Below are positions 51,183 to 64,000 of a DNA stretch of 64,000 nucleotides, in pieces. How positions within the stretch are numbered: position 1 is the first letter of the stretch; every line of letters starts with the position of its first letter. The DNA is from Diphasiastrum complanatum (lineage: Eukaryota; Streptophyta; Lycopodiopsida; Lycopodiales; Lycopodiaceae), in contig CM055102.1 of NCBI GenBank assembly GCA_029204225.1, forward strand, positions 24,459,390-24,523,389. Reading direction: 5' to 3'. The notes below the pieces were generated by a model. It did not search any database, was not told where the DNA came from, and was given only the letters and a program-made list of their open reading frames with translations. The position numbers were made by a program, and so were the translations under genes.

Positions 51183-51274
51183 CTCCCTGAAGTTTCAATT
51201 CTAAAAAACCCTAGCTCTTCACATTCTTCATTTTGAAAGCTCTATTCATTTCAAAATGATTACAAAAATCATCA

Positions 51275-52002
51275 CGTAATGGATACTTTGTGTCTATTCT
51301 GTCCACTTTTTGAACAAATTAAACAGCAAAATAGGCATTTGTTTTTCTTTTAAAAAAAATTGCTGCCCATTCCAACTTGCGCGTCAAGCCTCAGGTGCCA
51401 GGCTGCCATGTGGCAGCGTCAGAGTGGTTGGAAAAAGTCAAACTGCTCATTATGCTTTATAATGAGCATGTAAAAATATTCAAAGTATCCATTACGCAGT
51501 GGAAAGTGCCGGGCACGAGCCATTATGCCTGGTTCGGCTTTCCAAAAGTTTTTATGCCAAGCCTTGCCTAAAAAATCCCTGGAAATCCTTATCGGGCATA
51601 AAATGGCCTATGCCTGGCCCATTCCATAGTACAAAATATTTTGGTTCTAAATTTACATGAACATGAACCCTAAACCCTAAACCCGGTAAAAATTTGCAAC
51701 AAAAATTTAGGCTCAGCTGAAGCCTCGACTAAAAATTTTTTGGAAATCCTTATCAGGCAGAATGTCCTTGCCCCAACACATTCCATTGCGTAATGGGTAC
51801 CTTGACTGTTTTCACATGTACATTATGAAGCATAATAAGCAGTTTGACTTTGATTGACCACTATGGACATGTCATGCGGCATCTATACAGACGCGCAGGG
51901 TAGAAAGTGCAGCACCTCCATTTTAAAAAAAAAAACATATATATTTTGCTCTTTAATCCATTCAAAAAATGGGCATAATAGTCACAAGGTATATCCATTA
52001 CG
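51275..52002. mobile_element. Foldback (inverted-repeat) element I
   Basis: The left arm (51275 to about 51640) and right arm (about 51780 to 52002) are diverged reverse complements. Shared landmarks are the terminal CGTAATGGATA, the stretch TTTTTGAA near the ends, AGTCAAACTGC with ATTATGCTT, and CATTACGCA-TGGAA. No open frame of note lies inside, and the loop holds a short CCCTAAA array. No target duplication was found at the edges. Such foldback structures are typical of non-autonomous DNA transposons; the superfamily is unknown. Confidence 0.75.
51668..51684. repeat. Short interstitial telomeric repeat
   Basis: CCCTAAACCCTAAACCC, two and a half plant telomere units, lies in the loop of foldback element I. 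Confidence 0.9.
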
Positions 52003-52353
52003 TTTGTGGACGTGCCTACAAAATATAAATGGAATCACTTGGCATGAACCAACACCTACTATGGAATGCGTCGGCGAGCACAAGCCATTTTGCCCGGTTC
52101 GGCTTTTAGAATTTTTTGGACAAGGCCCGGAGCCTAAAAATTTTTGGAAAGCCGAACCGAGCAGAATGGCATGTTCCCGGCACCTTCCATTGCGTAATGG
52201 ACCGGGCAGAATGGCATGTGTCAACGCCTTCCACATGGCAGCCTGACGCATGACGTGCAGGTTTTAAAGTGCATCAATTTTTTTTAAATAGATGATATTT
52301 GCTTTTTAATCTGTTCAAAAAATGAGAATAATAGTCGCAGAGTATCCATTAAG
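52003..52353. mobile_element. Foldback element II (shorter relative of element I)
   Basis: Its right side (about 52200-52353) matches the right arm of element I, ending AGTATCCATTA. An inner inverted repeat pairs GCCATTTTGCCCGGTTCGGC (52084 on) with GCCGAACCGAGCAGAATGGC (52151 on), enough for a near-perfect hairpin of about 87 bases. The left outer arm is missing. Confidence 0.7.
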
Positions 52354-55300
52354 GACTATGAAAAATTTTAGAAGGAGCCCGGAGCCTTATTCCTTTGCTA
52401 CTTCGTGTTGTAGTGAATAGGAGAGCATCATCATAGATTTGATACCAGTTGTCGTCACATTGCATGGAGATACTGCACGATTTCGGCTGCTTGTTTCTCT
52501 ATTGTTTCCATAGCACGTCTATAACACGTTGCTTTGCTGACAACAAGTTACTGACTGATAGTGTTATCTAGCCTAAACTCATGTCAATCTACAGAATTGC
52601 TGTGTTTTTTAAGAAGATCCTTGTAAAACGTTATGTGGGTACTGTGAGGGAGCTTCTCTCTCACCCACACACACTCAACCCGCACACACACACAAAATCC
52701 TCCATGGCAAAAGTGTAATCTTGAAGTACGCCAACCTCCACATGCTTTGCCACTCTAGTGTGGTTTGTCTGTGCAAAGATTTTACATCTCATTATAATCT
52801 TTGAATCTTAAGATCATATCTGAATTTCTCTTTGACCTCTATGAAATCGGTGATAATTATTGCCTGTGGCAACCCACTTTTCACACTAGCTGCTTTCTTC
52901 TTTAGTTGGAGTATACATGAGATATAGTTTGAAGGCACTCTTGACGAGTATTGAGGAAGTTCTGTATTTTTATAACATGTCAGTACGATTAATCACTATT
53001 CGCTACTCCTGCCGCAATTATGATTACTATAGGATGTGTTGTGTCCGAGAGTTAGTAGAAGGAGTGAATGCATTGAAGGTGCAGACTGACTGTAAAGTTT
53101 CTGGGATCAGCCAGTGATACTCAATCTATGCCATTTCAAGGGATTAATTAGCTATGTCTGCTTTGGTGTACTAACACTGAGCTTTAATCTTCAAGGGTCT
53201 TTACTCTCTCCAGTACTAGAGGAGAAAACAAAGAGACAAATACCGCTTACGTTGGCTGGATTGGAGTCTTCCATATCATGTTGTTAACCAGATTTTACAT
53301 AGCTTTCAAATTTGCTGTGATTCATGGTGAAGGACGGACTAACGACTAACTACAACACAGAATAGACTTGGTAAACTGCCTTTACTGCTGTACAATTGTT
53401 ATGATCTGGTGATGAAAGTGGATGGGGCATGGATTTTTTTAATCAGAGAGTTTTGATTCATACTCCTGATCTAGTTTTTTCACTTCTTGAAATTTGTCCA
53501 AAAGTAATTATAAACTTTCCATCTTCATTTTGATAGATTGTACCAAAAGTCAATAAAGGTCTACCACCACACATGTTTGCCTTTTTGGAGAGCAAGAGCA
53601 ACAATTGATCCACTACCTACAAATAGAACAACAACCCAATATTGTTGGTCAAGAAAACAGATCCAGCAATTTATTTGTCACTGGCTATGGCTACATGCTA
53701 TTTTTACCATCATTGGCACTTCATGTCTTCCAACTCATTGCTCAATAAGGCACCACCATCTTTTTAGATATTTGGTCTATAACTAGAATCTAGATGTCAC
53801 ATTACTAAGAATCAAAATGACAACAAATAGAGAAATCTCACCAGAATACGAGTAGCTCTTGACCAACATTGCAATAATCTATTAGTGCCTTTCACACTCC
53901 AAATTTCCAATATGTTGCCAATTTAAGGAGTGGAATAATAAATTTGATTGCAAAGAAATTTTCTTGATATCCCTTGTAAAAACTTCTCCTTCAATGATCT
54001 ACTCATCTTCAAATCATATGGAATACCACAAAAGTACACAATGTGTATGCTTGCTTGTGCAAAAATTTGAGCTTTATGCTATTCTTTTGTTGAAGCAAAA
54101 AGCTGAGTGTTATGCTATTACTTCCTTGTCAAATTGAATGATTTGATGTTGATGCATTAATATCCTTTGGCACAAATGCAAGATAATCAGAGTTGTATGG
54201 TTGTTAGACCTTAAATGACAAATTTATGGTTAAATTTCTACCTTTTGACTTTGAAATTCAAGATGTGTGTCAATTGAAAGCCCTATAGAAACATTATTTT
54301 CTTGCTTTAATCCTTGCTTTAAAGGAAAAGAGAACAAAGTTGCTAAAATGAAAGATTTTTTAAATTAAAATAAACATTAGAGCTATGCACTTCGACATGG
54401 GGTTAAGAAAAAATTGAGCAAGCTATGCTACACATGGCTTGCCAACATTGAGCAAAATTCTGAACACATGGAATAAGTGGCCAATTGTGCTCAAACAGTA
54501 CATCTCTTGCCCTACTAGCATTCGTCCCAGCTGTAGTGGTTTGGGCCCTTCATGGTTACTTGTAGTTTCGTGAATGGTTTTTGTCTACAATAATGACTAG
54601 GAATTTTTTTTATTCTTGGCCGCCCTCAAGCTCTGATCATGTGAAAAAATCAAATTAAAAAATGATCTAATCATAATGATCTAGGCCCTCAATAATTGCA
54701 CTAACCTCCACAAGCCAAATTTTAGACAATGCACTCAAAAATTGATACCATGAGCAAATAAATACCATACACGATTGAATAGATATAAATTTATAGAACA
54801 TGCAGCACATTCAAATATGAGACTTGACCTGCTATTAGCAAGATATTCATCAACTAAATCATCACTATAATACTCATCAATAGTATCCGAAACTAGCTAC
54901 TCCAACAATCCCACAACAAATGCAAAGGTAAGAGCAAAATCAAGATAGAAATGCCATAGAATGATCTCCAAACCAACAACATGTTGCTTAGTCTCATTCT
55001 CCATGAGAGAGGTGACTCTCTCTCTACTCCTCTCTCTTGAGTCATATAGTCTAAAATAGCAAATTTGAACTTTATACTACCAATTTTAGTCCATACAGCC
55101 AATTTAACTCAAATGAAGGCCACTTTGTGGGAATTAAAGTCTACCAGTTCTTAGACCTGTCTAAAAATAGTAGTTATTACTATTATAATTACCTTCACAC
55201 GCGTGAAAATTTTTATGTACAATATGTACTATTTTGGCCTCCATGTGACCAAAAACAGAAAAGAAACCAACAAACAATTTTTCACAAGCCACATGGAATG

Positions 55301-55397
55301 TGATCTATTGGAAGATGCCTAAGGCTATTCACGATAGATCAATATTAGTATACAATGCATATCTTGGAGTGCACATACCTTCATCAGCATCATCAAA
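52354..55397. other. Intergenic stretch; no gene seen
   Basis: About 3 kb without a convincing open frame. GATACCATGAGCAA near 54746 could be a reversed primer site next to an LTR end, but no paired LTR supports it. Confidence 0.45.
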
Positions 55398-57457
55398 CTA
55401 ATTACAAACACAATGGTCAAGATTTTTGTCTTGGATCTTCCCAAGAACCAATCTTACATTGCTCTTTCTCTTATAAGACTCCCTCTTAATGATTGCATCA
55501 TAAGAAGTAAAAACTTCAAAGACATTAGAAGCCATGAAAAAAATGATTAGTACCTTCAACATAAGGATTATTGAAGTACTCTCTTTTTTCAAACAAGAAC
55601 TTCTACTCAATGTTTTAGGTAATAAACTCATATGATAATGATTCTTCCTCACTATCATTCACAATGACATCATTCAAAGTACATCCTACTTTGAACTCTT
55701 CACATACTTCTCTTCTTTTTGACTTGTGACTAGCTCCCTCACCAAGTCTCTTGATAGAAATTTGATCTACTCACTTTATGAAGACATGTGACTCCACTTG
55801 CTGCAAAAATGACTTTCTTGGACTCATCACAAAAGAATGTACCACCTCCTTCATGCATGCACTTAGCAACATCTTTTTCCATATGATCAAAGAGATCATT
55901 AACAACAATCTTTTTCAAGGAAGAACATTCACTTCCATTGATGAAGTTAGCTCTTTCCTTACCTTTTGCATGCTTGCACTTGGCATGAAGAACCATTGAA
56001 ACACCATTATTATCCTCAAGACTAGCCAAGTTAGCACAAAGATGAACATCTCCAAGAAGCATATTAGATCTTGACCTAGATCTAGCATAAGGAAGCTTCT
56101 TAGACTTTGCATAAGATCCACAAATCTTATTGATGCCAAAAATAACTCTGGAAAGTTGAGACCAATCTCCTTTTCCATTCCATCCTTTTTATTAGCCATA
56201 ACAAATGCATCAAGCTTGAAAAGTCTACCTTGTCTATTGCCACTAGCAACCAAGATTTCTTTCTTTGTAATGAAACAAACATCACCAACCTGCATCCTTT
56301 CTCTATCATTTGACCAACACTTAGCCAATTCTTTGAAAGTGAAGGAATATAAAGAACACCATCAAGTCTTGCTTTCCTATTAGTAGAGAGACAAATAGGA
56401 ATTGAACCAATACCTTCAATCACACACTCACCACCATTGGCCATGTGAATTGCTTTCTTGGCTCCATCATAAGTGACCAAAGCAGTAAAGAACTCCTTGT
56501 GACTAGTCATGTGTGAACTAGTCAAGCGTGAACTAGCTCCACTATCAATCCACCATGAATCTTTGTCATCTTCACTTGATATTGGACTTGAAGAACACAC
56601 CAAAAGAGAATCACCACCACCTAGATCCTCATCATTAGTAGTAAAGTTGATTTGCTTGCTACCATCATCTCTTTGCTTCTTCAAAGATTCATTAGCAAAA
56701 TGCCCTGATTCCACAATAAAAGTATTTCAACTTAGTCTTATCTTTCTTTTTGCCAAAAGAGGATGTTTCACCTTGATCTTTCTCTTTAGACCACTTGCCT
56801 TTGCCTTTGCCCTTGAACTTGTCTTTGATGAGCATAGCCTCCTCTTCACAATGAGATGTCGATGTAGATCCACCTCCTCTTGATTGAAGCCTATACTCCT
56901 CATTCACCAAGATCTCTTGCAAATCCACAATACTTGGAAAAGTCTTTTGAATAGCAAAACTTTGAACAAGATTAGCATGATCATCCAACAAGTCATTAAG
57001 TATAACTTGAACAAGTTCCACCTCCTTAATGCTTCCATCAATACATGCTAACTCATCATTGAATGCTTTAACCCTCAAAACAAAAGCATGAGTACTCTCT
57101 TCTTTCTTTTGCAAACTTTGAAAGATTGTATCCTAAGAGTAATCACTCTTTTGATGTAGACTTGGATTCATAAAGCTTCCTCAAAGATTTCTAAGCCTCC
57201 AAAGATGATGTGCACTTACCAATCTCCTTGAGAAGTTCATTGGTAACATTCATCTTAATCATGTGTAGAGCCCTTTTGGACCTCTTATCATACCTCATTT
57301 GATCTTGTTGAGTTGCTGGTCTCTCCTCCAAACCTACAACAATATCCAAAACATCATTAATCTCAAGAAGTGATTCCATTCTCACTTTCCACAATGAATA
57401 GTTACTTGAGGTCAGCCTATCATTGCCTTCCAACATGAACCCGCCACTTGTAGACAT
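55398..57457 (-). pseudogene. Element 6 gag-protease plus conserved frame of unknown function
   Basis: The ATG is at 57457-57455. Gag reads SSNYSLWKVRMESLLEINDV, stops after SSLEA near 57191, and resumes as KKEESTHAFVLRVKAFNDEL and VDLQEILVNEEYRLQ. The zinc knuckle is damaged (YFYCGIRAFC, after loss of bases near 56705). The protease site is DSGASSRLTSSHMTSHKE, with five extra residues inside the motif compared with element 5. A frameshift near 56290 breaks the protease tail. The post-protease frame (about 56062-55739) is open across a point where element 5 has a deletion, with IVVNDLFDHMEKDVAKCMHE and ASGVTCLHKVSRSN conserved. The last open piece ends at 55398. Confidence 0.8.
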
Positions 57458-58050
57458 GTTGCAATGACCTGATCTTATTCTTTCAACCTGTTCCAATACA
57501 CAAAGAACTCTCTTGAATGTCAACAAATGAATTCAAGAAGAAATCACAAAGATATGGAACCTCTCAAATCTCTTCTAGCACTTCTAACTAGAAAATCAGC
57601 ACATAGAATAGTGAAATCTTGATCAACCTATGATCTATCCTCAATCTAATGATTCTTGCCACTTCCTTAGATTGAAACACACTCAAATGAAGTTCTAGTA
57701 ACCTCCAAAAAAGAGATCCAATCAAAATTAGAGTTTTGACAAAATCACAAAAAATTGAATATCTCAAATTCTACATGCAATTTCTAAAAACTTGATATAT
57801 CATCTTGTAGCCTCTAAGGAGACCTTCCTAATGCACCAAAAATTGGCTAATTCCAGTAAACCAAGTGTGAAATCGGAATTGATAAAGTTTGTAAACCTAT
57901 ATTGAGTTTTGACCTACAAAAGATCAATTCTACATATGCAAAAATGGAGATTTTTGAGTAGAAATCAATCTAGCATGCTGTAGCATTGGTAACTCCTCCA
58001 AATCTTTGATAAATGTGGTTGATCCTTTGATAAACTAAAACAAAATACCA

Positions 58051-58663
58051 TGTAAAGGATTTCAGGCCCTGATCTTTGGTTACAGAGAGAGCAAACCAAC
58101 AGTCTTGCTAATGTAGAAAAATCAGCATCTACATACAAAATGAGATGCAAACTCTAAGAGATGATCAAACATGAACCAAAACATAAAATATGGTTGTTTT
58201 CCATACAATTACAGTACCCTACTATATTTCACACGTGTGGAACCAAAAATAGCAATAAATGATCATTCTACGCAGAATTGCAAGATAACATCATGAGAGT
58301 GCACAATGAGTAGTAAAACCCAAAGAGAACCATGTATAATGATGAAATGAGAGAGATAAGAGAGAAGATGTGTCTCTCCATGAGTTACATCCTTTTATAA
58401 CAGGTCCAAACCCTATTTTACCACTTGGCTTTCCCTCCAATATGAAAAACCCTACTATTTCGGGACTAGATTCAATGTATCCAAGTTCAAATTTGAATCT
58501 CTCTCAAACTTGACTACCAACTTTTCCTAACTTTCAAAAAGTGTTTATTGAATGTATTTTAAACTAATAACACTTCAAAAATTTTATCTCTAAGTCTTAA
58601 ATGAGTTTTGGCCTCAATTGACAATTTATCAAAATATGAGTAAACTTGTTGAAATCTCTCACA
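58051..58663 (-). repeat. 5' LTR of element 6
   Basis: On the minus strand it starts TGTGAGAGATTTC and ends CTTTACA; TGGTATTTTG follows (58050-58041), a primer site decayed after its first six bases. It matches the element 5 LTR at 25277-25885. Confidence 0.82.
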
Positions 58664-58972
58664 CTACCTACATGGTTTAAAGCCCCTCAAGACTACTAAC
58701 ATCTAGTATGAAAGTCATAGAGAAGTAGGATATTGGAAACAAAAGCACATGGAAGCCAGTCTTTCTATATATTGCTAATCCACCTCTACAGTTGCTTCGA
58801 TGCCTTTGTAGGGAGATGAGGATCACAAAATCTGCACCTAACACATAGCATCCTACAACAAGGTTGCATGCTAGAACTAGATCTACAAGCTTTCATGAAT
58901 GCTAAATCAACAAGTTTAAGATACTATACATGGCTAGCACAAGGCATCTTGCATGTAATAGAGAAGCAAGCA

Positions 58973-60937
<1,965 letters not shown>

Positions 60938-61672
60938 CTATTTCCTTGTTGCTTGCTTGATGTCGTACAAATTCCTAGCTCAACTATCATGTGGATTCCA
61001 TATAACTTGCTTAGTTATATATGGAAAGGAGATAGACCATCTATTGCTCGTCTCAATAGAGCTATCAACCACTTGGGTAACAAACATTTTTTGGATCAAC
61101 TGAAAACTTTTGATCTTGAAAGTGTAGGAAGGAAGTTTCTATCCAATGAAATTATTGTTATTATTTTGCCTAATGAGTTTCAGGCTAATGTGGGCCACAT
61201 CAAAGAGAATTCTAGTGTGTAGGTGAACAAGATGGACGACTCGAGTGAAGAGGAAGATTTATCCTCAGAGCGAGAAACTCTTTTGGCAGCGCAAGTGGGC
61301 GGAGGTGCATCCACATCAGCAGAGTTAGAGAAAATAGATGAGTCCAATGATATCGTGCTTCATATCCATGGCCTTGTTCTAATCATTCTGGATGGGCAAG
61401 AGTATGTGTTCATGCATGATTTGCAACATGTTCTTGGCTTGTGAGAAGATGAGATGTTCGCAGCATTAGTAAACTTGTAGAATGGCAGTTCCACATTTGA
61501 CCACACACAGCCCGACTATTATGGCCTTATTCAGTTAAGGACATGGAATAGTCCTAATATGGTAGACCGGCTCTCTAGTGTTCGAGATTATTGGTCACGC
61601 CGAGATTTAATTCCACATCGAGGCCTGTTGGTGACTGTCACCAATGACCTTGAGAGGACCCAGACACTCTAA
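60938..61672 (+). pseudogene. Unidentified broken gene, one frame with three stops
   Basis: A single frame runs from 60938 to 61672 interrupted only by TAG (61220), TGA (61442) and TAG (61478). It would encode about 240 residues. Landmarks are WKGDRPSIARLNRAINHLG, an acidic Ser/Glu-rich block (MDDSSEEEDLSSERETLL), a hydrophobic LHIHGLVLIILDGQEYVF strand and RLSSVRDYWSRRDLIPHRG. A long shared frame with sparse stops suggests a gene that died fairly recently. I do not recognise the family; a transposon accessory protein or a host gene exon are both possible. Confidence 0.4.
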
Positions 61673-61675
61673 TGA

Positions 61676-62013
61676 AGACATATGGAGTAGTGCATGTACG
61701 TGTGATTGATATAGGTAGGAGGAATGCATGAAGAGTTGTGATCTATTTATAGTTGACCTGCATGGGGATTGCATGGGCTTATGTGCAGGATCCTACTCTC
61801 TACATATTGAGGTAGTGATTATTCCATCGATGACTTTGGTCTAGGTTACCAGTTGAGCTCTTCTAGATTCTCCTCTTGCTATCACATGGCTTGGGGGCTA
61901 GATCCAGGAGGATTCTCCAGGAGGGATCTAAGATTGGTTGGGTGGTTTTGCTCCATTGTCTCTCTTGTGTTTTTCTGTCCTCATCTTAGGGGTTTTCACT
62001 AGTGGCCTTTACA
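61676..62013 (+). repeat. Probable LTR fragment (left edge uncertain)
   Basis: The stretch ends CCTTTACA and is followed, after one base, by a primer-site sequence. No second copy is in the window, so the left edge is a guess. Confidence 0.4.
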
Positions 62014-62014
62014 T

Positions 62015-62025
62015 TGGTATCAGAG
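62015..62025 (+). other. Primer-binding-site-like sequence
   Basis: TGGTATCAGAG matches the first 11 bases of the initiator-Met primer site. The coding region of the element it belonged to is not seen. Confidence 0.55.
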
Positions 62026-62706
62026 TTCGGCTAAGATGCAATCTTGGATGGGATGGAGACAAGTTCTACATCGAATCCGAATTGGAACGCACTTGGATTC
62101 ACATCCCGGATGGAGTGCTATTTTTTCAAGGGAAATTGGATTTGGATTCAATAATTCATGTGTGAAGCATGCTTTTCAAAAATTGGTGGTAGAGTGCTCT
62201 TCCCCTTGTCTAATTTTATTAGAGATGTTGTGCATTAGTGTGGAATTCATTCTTAATTTTTTGTAGCCTTGAGAAAGTTTCTGTTTGAAGTAGAATGATA
62301 TGCATGAGTAGATCCACTTTCTTGGTTAAATCTATTTTTTTAGGATGAACAATTTTTAAGAATCCATAATGTTTTAGATAGTCTTAATTCAGATTTAGTA
62401 ACAGGATGTTTGTTGATAGATTGATGATTATTCATAAAGAATATACTGACTGTTGCTGAAATTCTTGAATTTATGGATTGCATGTGAGGATTTATGGTTT
62501 TATTTGACTAATCCTCTTATGTGTCATGCAAACTAAATGAAACTGAAAACATAGAATGGAAATTGTAATTGCGCATTCGTCAGAAAAGCAGATAAAGACA
62601 TGGAGTAGTGATGCATGCAGATGAACCCCTTGAAGCCTTTCTTGGATTGATGCTTGTTGACGATTGAAAGAATTTAGAACTGTAAAATCTATAACGATTT
62701 ACGACA
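62026..62706 (+). other. Leader or LTR sequence between two primer-site motifs; no gene
   Basis: No gene is recognised. The right part ends TTTACGACA directly before the primer site at 62707 and is probably the LTR of the copia element that follows. Confidence 0.4.
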
Positions 62707-62720
62707 TGATATCAGAGCGG
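62707..62720 (+). other. Primer-binding site (variant) of the terminal copia element
   Basis: TGATATCAGAGCGG differs by one base from TGGTATCAGAGCGG and abuts an LTR-like ACGACA end. Confidence 0.65.
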
Positions 62721-62761
62721 ACATTTCAGTAATCTACATTTCTAATTGCAGATTATCGGTC

Positions 62762-64000
62762 TTGTTTCTACCAAGACATCTTTCTAACAAACGCACAGCC
62801 AAAGTTCAACCACAAGAGCAAATCCAACAACAAAGGGAGGAACAACCTTCTGAACAAGAGCTTGAACAACCACAGATTCAGCATGAACCAAAAGCACTAC
62901 AACCAAGAACTTCTGCTAGGATTAGAAGACTGTCAACTAAGCTTTTTGAAAGCTTAGAAACAAACGAATTTTGTGGAGTTCTTGAAGAACCAACAAAATA
63001 TCAAGACACTAAAAGTAGCCCTGAGCAAAGACAATGGTTGCAGGCCATAGATGAAGAAATGCTATCCATGAAGAAAAACAAATGCAAAAGGATACACTCA
63101 GAAAAGAGGTATTGACTATTTTGACACTTAATCTCCTATGGTAAAGATGTCAAGCATGAGGATACTCCTTGCATATGCTGCGAAATACAATTTAGAGATC
63201 CAACAAATTGATGTAAAGTCTGCTGAGTCTCCATGGAGACTTAAAGGAAGAAATATACATGCACCAACCAGAAGGTTATGAAGACCCAAGTCACCAAGAG
63301 TATGTATGTCACCTACAAAAATGCATATATGGACTAAAACAGGCAGCAAGAGCTTGGTATCAAAAGATGGATGAACTTCTGAAGTATGTAGGACTAAATC
63401 CTATACAACCAAATTGTAATGTCTATGTTAAGAGATAGAAGACAAGTTCATCTTAATGATTGTTTTTGTAGATGTCTGTCTTATGATAGGAAATAGTCTG
63501 AAGTTCATAAATGAAATAAAGTCCCAAATAGCTACGAACTATGAAATTACAGATCTGGGGGAAGCCAAAAAATGCCTAGGACTTCAAATAGAAAGAGATA
63601 GAGAAAGGGACAAAATTCAATTCAATCAGTCTAATTATGATTCAGAAATTCTAAAGCAATACAACATGGAGGAAGTTAAAGAAAAATCTACACAAAAGAG
63701 GACTGTCTGAAAATAGACGGTGAAAAAGAGAAGATGAAAAAAATTCCCTATTAAAATCTGATAGGAAGTCTAATGTGTTACTGTGTGTACAAGGCCGGAT
63801 CTAGCACAATCAGTTTATGCATTAAGTCAATCTGCATCCAATTATGGTAAACAACACTGGCAGTTGACAAAGCGGATTCTGCAATATTTGAAGAAGGCGA
63901 AAACTTTTAGTCTCACATATAGCAGACAACATGAATTCATTCTGCAGAGTTGCAGTGATGCGAGTTGGGCTAGATGTAAAGATGACAACAAATCGGTGAC
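62762..64000 (+). pseudogene. Copia reverse transcriptase and RNase H start (broken, runs off the window)
   Basis: A Gln/Glu/Pro-rich linker is followed by RT block SPEQRQWLQAIDEEMLSMKK (about 63020-63078). A deletion then removes the next RT strands and reading resumes at GIDYFDT-like sequence near 63110. Further blocks are LEIQQIDVKSA (63193), EIYMHQPEGYEDPSHQEYVC (about 63250-63310) and IYGLKQAARAWYQKMDELL (about 63330-63382). The catalytic YVDD is replaced by FVDVC (about 63464). ITDLGEAKKCLGLQIE is at about 63548. After a frameshift, RPDLAQSVYALSQ (about 63795) and CSDASWA (about 63955) mark the start of RNase H. Stops and frameshifts are frequent. Confidence 0.85.

Larger units (their letters stand above)
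55398..58663 (-). mobile_element. Element 6: minus-strand copia-like element with gag and protease only, 3' end missing
   Basis: The 5' LTR (58051-58663), a decayed primer site, leader, gag, protease and the post-protease frame are present. The internal region is a close relative of element 5 up to about 55500, where the two diverge; no 3' LTR is found. It also lacks integrase and RT. With elements 3 and 5 it makes three elements of the same plan. Confidence 0.85.
62707..64000 (+). mobile_element. Copia element at the window end, internally deleted
   Basis: Only about 40 bases separate the primer site from the linker before reverse transcriptase, so gag, protease and integrase are deleted. 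RT and the start of RNase H follow and run off the window. Confidence 0.75.

Noticed and set aside
54742-54765. Reversed primer-site-like GATACCATGAGCAA suggesting another minus-strand LTR
   Set aside because: Only nine bases match and no paired LTR or gag lies nearby.

Overview
This window is land-plant nuclear DNA dominated by decayed transposable elements, with one apparently intact host gene. The plant assignment rests on four things: Ty1/copia and Ty3/gypsy LTR retrotransposons primed by the plant-type initiator-Met site TGGTATCAGAGC, CCCTAAA-type (plant telomere) repeats, a NAC transcription factor of the VND/NST/SMB class, and short GT-AG introns. The NAC class points to a vascular plant; a seed-free vascular plant is possible, but the sequence alone does not settle it. 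Long GA/CT and CA microsatellites are unusually abundant.

Layout. 1-15.7 kb is a three-deep nest. Ty3 element 1 (1-5779, resuming 15449-15724) is cut inside its integrase by chromodomain-bearing Ty3 element 2 (5780-15448). Element 2 is in turn cut by copia-type element 3 (9666-14527), which has a perfect CATAT target duplication. 15.7-24.4 kb is mostly AT-rich intergenic DNA with a pyrimidine-rich minisatellite and one orphan candidate exon. 24.4-25.3 kb is copy A of a multi-exon transposase-like gene family, followed by element 5 (25.3-28.6 kb, minus strand, gag-protease only). 28.6-32.3 kb is copia element 4, truncated before reverse transcriptase. 32.9-33.7 kb is a degenerate telomere-like tract. 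37.6-42.3 kb holds copies B and C of the transposase-like family; copy B is split by a gutted copia element just after its start codon. 47.2-48.6 kb is the three-exon NAC gene. 51.3-52.35 kb holds two foldback (inverted-repeat) elements. 55.4-58.7 kb is element 6, a second minus-strand gag-protease element. 60.9-61.7 kb is an unidentified broken gene. 62.7 kb to the end is a copia reverse transcriptase remnant running off the window.

The genes do not form a pathway. The retroelement remnants are parasitic and nearly all carry stops, frameshifts or deletions. Two themes stand out. First, three related copia-like elements (3, 5, 6) carry gag and protease followed by a conserved reading frame of unknown function where integrase and reverse transcriptase should be. 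Second, a low-copy intron-containing gene family with a proline-rich N-terminus resembles the plant En/Spm-associated Transposase_24 domain. All identifications are from reading the sequence; no database search was run.
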